Shown one piece after another: positions 59,331 through 64,000 of a DNA stretch of 64,000 nucleotides. Where the stretch lies: the NCBI RefSeq assembly GCF_954871325.1, contig NC_088775.1, positions 61,605,561 through 61,669,560 on the forward strand, read 5' to 3'. Both the position numbers and the translations under genes were made by a program. How positions within the stretch are numbered: position 1 is the first letter of the stretch; each line of letters begins with the position of its first letter. This DNA is from Gordionus sp. m RMFG-2023. Its lineage: Eukaryota; Nematomorpha; Gordioida; Chordodea; Parachordodidae. A model generated the notes under the pieces. The model saw nothing but the letters and a program-made list of their open reading frames with translations, had not been told where the DNA came from and did not search any database.

Positions 59331-59717
59331 GTATTTAAACGTGATACGTGTTAATTAAGCGCCTATCCCTATAATGTTATACACACACACGGTAGATTTC
59401 CAATAGCGGTCGTTTTGAGGGATCGCAGAATATATTTTTAATTGTAAAATTAAAATCGTTTTTTATATTTAAAAAAGATCGTTGGTTTTTTTATATATTA
59501 ATATAATTTAATAAATCAAGATTTTATTGTATTTTGAAAAATAGTTACCGACTTTGTATTTATATAACTAATTATAAAAAATAATAGGCGGATAATTAAA
59601 TCAATTCAAAATCCAGGCCGAAGGCTTTTTTTTAGCAATTTTTATATTTCTACCGCAATTTTCATGCCCACATCTCCCTCAATTTGAAAATTTTGACCTG
59701 GCAACCCTGAGTATGAA

Positions 59718-61262
59718 CCAAAAGTTATTAGAATTTCAAAAATTATCAAATTTAGATTGAACAAAGAATCTAAAGAAAGCAATTATAATAAAAAAATTAA
59801 ATGAAATTATCATTATTTATAAAATCAACTTATATCCTTATTTCAAAATATGAGGATAAAGATAAAAGGCTAACTCGATATTTTAGCCAAAAGAAAATTA
59901 AGCTTGTAAACTTTTCCGACAGATGACATAACTTACGGCAACTTTGGAAAATGTTATATCAAAATTAGATGGATTGGCTATGGTAAAATTTAAAACAATT
60001 AGGATAGCTAATTATTTTCATCAAGCCACGAATAGGTTGAGCTATTGTTTAATAAAAAAAAATTTGATTATTTTAATGCCGTAAAAAAAATAAAAATAAT
60101 TATAACCAAAAAAAATGATGTATTTTTATTTTATTTTTATTATTCATGACATGACATGAAGCCACCCAAGCTCATTTACATTGTTATCAAATCAAATGAG
60201 AAATAGTCTATTAAAAAAAGTTAACCAAATTCCAATATTTAAATAATTAATAACCTTAAGGAATTTTAAAGCTAAACAAAATTAATACAACCAATTTTTT
60301 TCCAAATTTTTATAGCAAGGTCAATATCGTAACTTGAACTGCGAACTCATTAGAGGAGCATCATTGAAATTAGAGGGGGGATAGTTAGTTATGAAATTAT
60401 TTATATTTGGTAGGAGGTTAAAAGTTTTGAGAGGGTTGTACAAGCCCCTGATTATATTCTCCGCAGTCCTTTTCTTAAGTTAAAATAGGAAATGGTATAG
60501 CAAGTATTATCTTATTTTAATAGATCCCTTTAGGTCATATTTTTTTATATCTAATTTACATATAGAATAAATATCCTTAAAAAATAAATTTCATTATAAA
60601 AAGTTTTTTAAAAAATGATTTTTTTATTTATTGAATATGTGAAGAAAAAAGTATAGCATTGCCATATCATATCGTCTAAACCAATAAGTTTGTTTGTTAA
60701 ATATATAACTGAAGTGTAAAATTTAAAAGAATCACTGATTTGAACAAAGACTGGTTAAAAATAACCATGGAAAAAAAACATCTGACAAAAACACCCCGAT
60801 ATAAATTTATATGCTTTAATAAATAAAAGGAAAATGTAATCCTCGTTTTAAACTTTGCCCTTTAGTGTAATACTTGAGTATTATTTTATAATAGTACTTT
60901 TCTAATCATGTTGCTCATCAAAAATGATTATATTTGTAAGGGGAAACAACTATATGACTCAAGGGCTAGGAATATGAATTTTAAAATAATTTTATAATGC
61001 ATGACGAAAGGTATTTATTTTTGAAATATTAATCTTGGGATTGATGTGGTAGAGAAAGACTGTGTCACATATAAAAGAATTTGTAAATACCCTCATAAAA
61101 TCTGTATCTTGATGAATGAGTCTTATGTAACTAACTAAATTTTATACCAAAGTAGACCTTCCTATATTTTTGTCACAAAGAAATAATGGAAATATAAAAA
61201 TTTTGAGACTATTATATAAAAACAAACAAAATTTTTATTATTCTAGATAAGAATTTAAAAAA
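59718..61262. other. AT-rich spacer
   Basis: No gene, repeat pair or RNA signature recognised. Confidence 0.4.
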
Positions 61263-62827
61263 TTAAACATTCAATGTTATATTAATAGCGATTCCTTTAA
61301 GATAATCTAATCTTGATCGATTTTCGAAGTCAGAAACAATTGTTACTATTCTCGCATGTAGATTTCGATATTTTTTTCTCGGGGTAGAGGGTGTTACACC
61401 AGAATTATATTGAGCAATTTTTAACTCTGTCAACCCTTGTTGTTTTTTTAAGCCTAGAAAAAATTATATAGTTTATTAGTAAATCTTTATACTTTTTAAA
61501 TCATTTTAAAATAATAGATATATAGATAACTTGATATAAATTTCCACATGTTTGGATGGTAACTTGTTAGGAGGGAACTGAAGCATCTATGCCACCCTTC
61601 AACAGCGTTGTTGGTTTTCGCTTCCCCGTTCAGTGTTGATTGGTAAAAATTCCAGAGTTCAATATTAAACAAAGCAGATAGTCTGCATCTTCCAAACGTT
61701 TTACCAATATAAGCTTTTTCAAAAGTTTCAATTTAGAGGCTGAAGTAACAATTGATTATTAGAATAAAATTCGGAGTTTATTAGTAATTCAAATGTTTCA
61801 ACTACATTTAAGGGTGGCACAAACCCCAAACAAACCATTATTCTAAGTTGTATATTAAATTCTACATCTGTTTTATATTTATGCGATATTTCTGGATATT
61901 TTTGAATGTTTCGCCAAAAGGATTGGCCAAAATGGAAATAGCAACATTTGTGTTGTGAATTGAGAAACACTTCATTGAAAGCTTTTACACTGGCCATTTC
62001 AAAATTTTATAAGTTTCATAATCCTTTCTATTGGTCAATATATATATGAGAGGTAAAACATTATTATTTCTAATCCCATGAATTGTATAAATTTGCGTAA
62101 ATAAAGGTGGCGACGATTTAAATGTACCATCAGAAAACCAATGTTCGCATGAAGCTAAGAAGTCCAAATTTTAACACGGTGGGGAACCACACATGATAAA
62201 TAAATAAGCAATTATAATAAAGTGTTTCTTATCGGGCAGCTTATCGCGATAAAAATGAAGGATTTAGTTATATTTGTTCAAAAAATTTATAGAAAATCTT
62301 ACCGGACCATCATCATGAAGTATGAAATCCTCATATTTATCTGTAATTGAATATTCATGCGGAATTACCAGCTCAATAAGGCTGCTAGGATTCGGAGGTG
62401 CAAAACTGTTTGAACTCCGCGTTCGGTGACATAAGATTCGGTGATGGTAGTGCCATTGATATGGAATCACTTAATCGAGATACGTGTTTCGCCACAATAA
62501 AGTTTGGAGTTTCCATAGTATTATTCAAAGCTTCATTCTTAATTGAATTGATTATTTTCTTGGTTTTCATTTCGATTGGATTTTCTGGTTGATTGTGTAT
62601 TTCTTTATTATCTTTTATCTTACCATTTTTTTTGTAAGTCGTACGGGACATTTAAAAATATCCTGATTAATGAATCTATAATAATTAGTATCTGAGACTA
62701 CTTTATCCAGGCGGAACAAATAATTTTTAAAGGTTAAGATCTCCTTATTTTTGCTTTGATAACATATTTTATAAGACTCCGAAATAAAGAGGAAAGAATG
62801 GCGAAAATATTTATAATTTATAACCAA
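61263..62827 (-). pseudogene. FLYWCH zinc-finger MULE transposase remnant
   Basis: Minus strand. The N-terminus (62827-62600) resembles a FLYWCH finger: FKNYLFRLDKVVSDTNYYRF, FKCPVRLT, then IHNQPENP in another frame. The middle (62470-62264) has PPNPSSLIELVIPHEYS. The MULE DDE domain follows: HWFSDGTFKSSPPLFTQIY (first Asp), TIHGIRNNNVLPLIYILT, then KAFNEVFLNSQHKCCYFHFG and FWRNIQKYP. Further on, TNNAVEGWHRCFSSL and HPNMWKFIS, a possible ~65-bp intron ending TTCTAG near 61452, and a C-terminus YLKGIAINITLNV with stop at 61263-61265. Frame shifts near 62625, 62440 and 62170-61990 and several others interrupt it. I found no terminal inverted repeats, so a decayed host co-opted gene cannot be excluded, but a dead transposon is likelier. 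Confidence 0.8.
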
Positions 62828-62829
62828 AG

Positions 62830-63250
62830 GAATGGCACCAGTCAGACGAGAAAATTATTTTTTTTAAATTTCGGCAATACTTTTTTTTTTAAAATAGTTA
62901 TAATTTATCAAATATGTCATTAATTATTTGTTAATTTTTAGTCTAGTTATTTTTTTATTATATTTTAAAATTATTTAAGAGTTAATAAGAACCCATATCA
63001 AAATATTATATTAAAATTAATGCCGAGATATTATACTAAAATTTTATCACCCCCCCCCCCCCCCTTCCCCTCACTCCCCCTTCAAATAAACAGAAAAGAT
63101 CGTAAAATAATAATATTAATAAATATTTTAAATTGGGGAAATCCCTTATTTCACTTAGATGTAATTTATTTTTGAATTGCCATTCAAAATTGATATTCTA
63201 AACAGTAATGTTGTAGACTTTATTCATCTACACTGTTTAAGAATAGTGAC
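62830..63250. other. AT-rich spacer with a C-run
   Basis: A run of 16 C followed by TTCCCCTCACTCCCCC lies at 63050-63080. No gene is seen. Confidence 0.5.
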
Positions 63251-63259
63251 TGCCAAAAC

Positions 63260-63906
63260 CACGGTTGTGCATTTGACCGGTCAAATATGGTTAAAATCAA
63301 ATAAATATTATTTTATATTGAATATCATCATTTTCTATATTGAATATCATCATTTTCTTTAATATTTTTTAAATCAATTTTATTTTTGTCCAAATCTTCA
63401 ATCGATTTCTGTTTTAGTAAGATTATTGACACAAATCGACCAATTTCTTTCTGAAGAAGAAGTAGATCTAGGAATTGTTAGTTATGTCACTTCTCTTAAT
63501 GGTTATGGTGGTCAAAGCTAATTCCACTGCTTGAGATTGAAATCTGATTGTTTCTTATGACTACTATCCCCATGATCTTCTATTAAACAAGCCGCTTTTA
63601 TTTCTGAAATTTATGATATAAACTTGAAATATTTTGATCACCACCTTGTATGCCTAATTCTTTTATTATATTACATACTTCATTAAATTCACTATGATTA
63701 AAATGCTCTCCTTAATATTAGGAACTCAATAAGCATTGTGATCACATTTCACATGTATTTATATCGGTTTTTCTTTTTCAAACATATTTTTATATTCAGA
63801 TCTTATAGAATATATGACCCTTTGACCAGGTCAAATATTCTCCCGTTCAATTGACCCGTCAAAATCTAGTCATTTGACTGGTCAATTGACTGACTTGCTA
63901 ACCCTG
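63260..63906. mobile_element. Short hAT derivative with TTGACC-repeat ends
   Basis: Left end CACGGTTGTGCATTTGACCG, right end the inverse of CAGGGTTAGCAAGTCAGTCA. TSD GCCAAAAC (63252-63259) against GCCAAAAT (63907-63914), 7 of 8. TTGACCGGTCAAAT and several TTGAC(C/T)GGTCAA palindromes sit near both ends. The 647-bp element has only non-coding or decayed sequence. Confidence 0.8.
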
Positions 63907-64000
63907 GCCAAAATTGATTGATAAATTTATAAATATTAAGTCATCAGACAATAAATAGGAATGCCCAGATATCAATTTCGCCAGTAAATATCAAGATTTA

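Larger units (their letters stand above)
56748..59709 (+). mobile_element. hAT transposon with internal inverted duplication
   Basis: Left end CAGGGTTGCCATGTC, right end the inverse of CAGGGTTGCCAGGTC; the 8-bp TSD AGTATGAA is perfect (56740-56747 and 59710-59717). Subterminal TCTCCCGCAATTTTT repeats occur at the left, with inverse forms at the right. The transposase core occurs on the plus strand (57251 on) and again in reverse at 58600-59330, so the element has rearranged internally. Confidence 0.93.

Noticed and set aside
63050-63080. C-run as telomeric or i-motif array
   Set aside because: A single homopolymer with no repeated telomeric unit.

Overview
The window is a very AT-rich, intron-containing eukaryotic sequence, almost certainly from an invertebrate animal. 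Evidence is the metazoan-type transposon set (hAT, piggyBac, FLYWCH-MULE, Ty3/gypsy and a fold-back DDE family), a TEX10/IPI1 ribosome-biogenesis gene, and very short GT-AG introns of about 40 bp. I cannot name the species or phylum. No bacterial operon, rRNA gene or CRISPR array is present.

One host gene is clear: a TEX10/IPI1 (Rix1-complex) homologue at 33708-35138 on the plus strand, with four exons and three 40-45 bp introns. Two other open frames may be host exons (2602-3160 minus; 14924-15157 plus, with two membrane segments), but I cannot identify them. Almost everything else is transposable elements, many of which can be bounded exactly by terminal inverted repeats and target-site duplications (TSDs).

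Layout. 1-935: piggyBac fragment ending at a TTAA inside a fold-back element (about 940-2426). 2543-3160: possible host exon. 3680-11646: hAT element (near-perfect 8-bp TSD) split by a broken Ty3/gypsy LTR retrotransposon (3844-10644, 5-bp TSD ATAAT). 12756-20726: a three-deep nest, hAT (TSD TTTATATC) containing a second hAT (15255-20325, TSD GTCTTATA) containing a DDE transposon with ~750-bp terminal inverted repeats (15935-19879). 22509-24213: two MITE-like elements. 25125-26450: tandem repeat with a ~600-bp higher-order period. 27078-29096: hAT with perfect TSD GCGTGGGG. 30130-30920: tandem repeats and a polypurine tract. 30920-33519: piggyBac copy split by another element (31395-32596), ending 190 bp upstream of the TEX10 start codon. 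36885-38025: dispersed repeat and a tRNA-derived SINE. 38410-44125: hAT (TSD CTTTTTAT) split by a piggyBac (40164-42612). 45095-46996: hAT deletion derivative (TSD AGTAATAT). 47049-48962: second fold-back derivative holding a 189-bp MITE (TSD GTCTTAAT). 49193-49350: hAT end. 49416-53659: 4.2-kb unit with ~190-bp inverted ends and no transposase. 53983-54383: GCGAA minisatellite. 56748-59709: hAT with an internal inverted duplication of its transposase (TSD AGTATGAA). 61263-62827: FLYWCH-MULE transposase remnant. 63260-63906: short hAT derivative.

The coding remnants do not form a pathway. They are a layered record of insertions whose relative order can be read from the nesting: the hAT frames were hit later by the Ty3/gypsy, piggyBac and fold-back elements. 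The most unusual element is the fold-back DDE family: its transposase C-terminus lies inside the terminal inverted repeat, and its non-autonomous copies are two inverted transposase 3' ends joined head to head.
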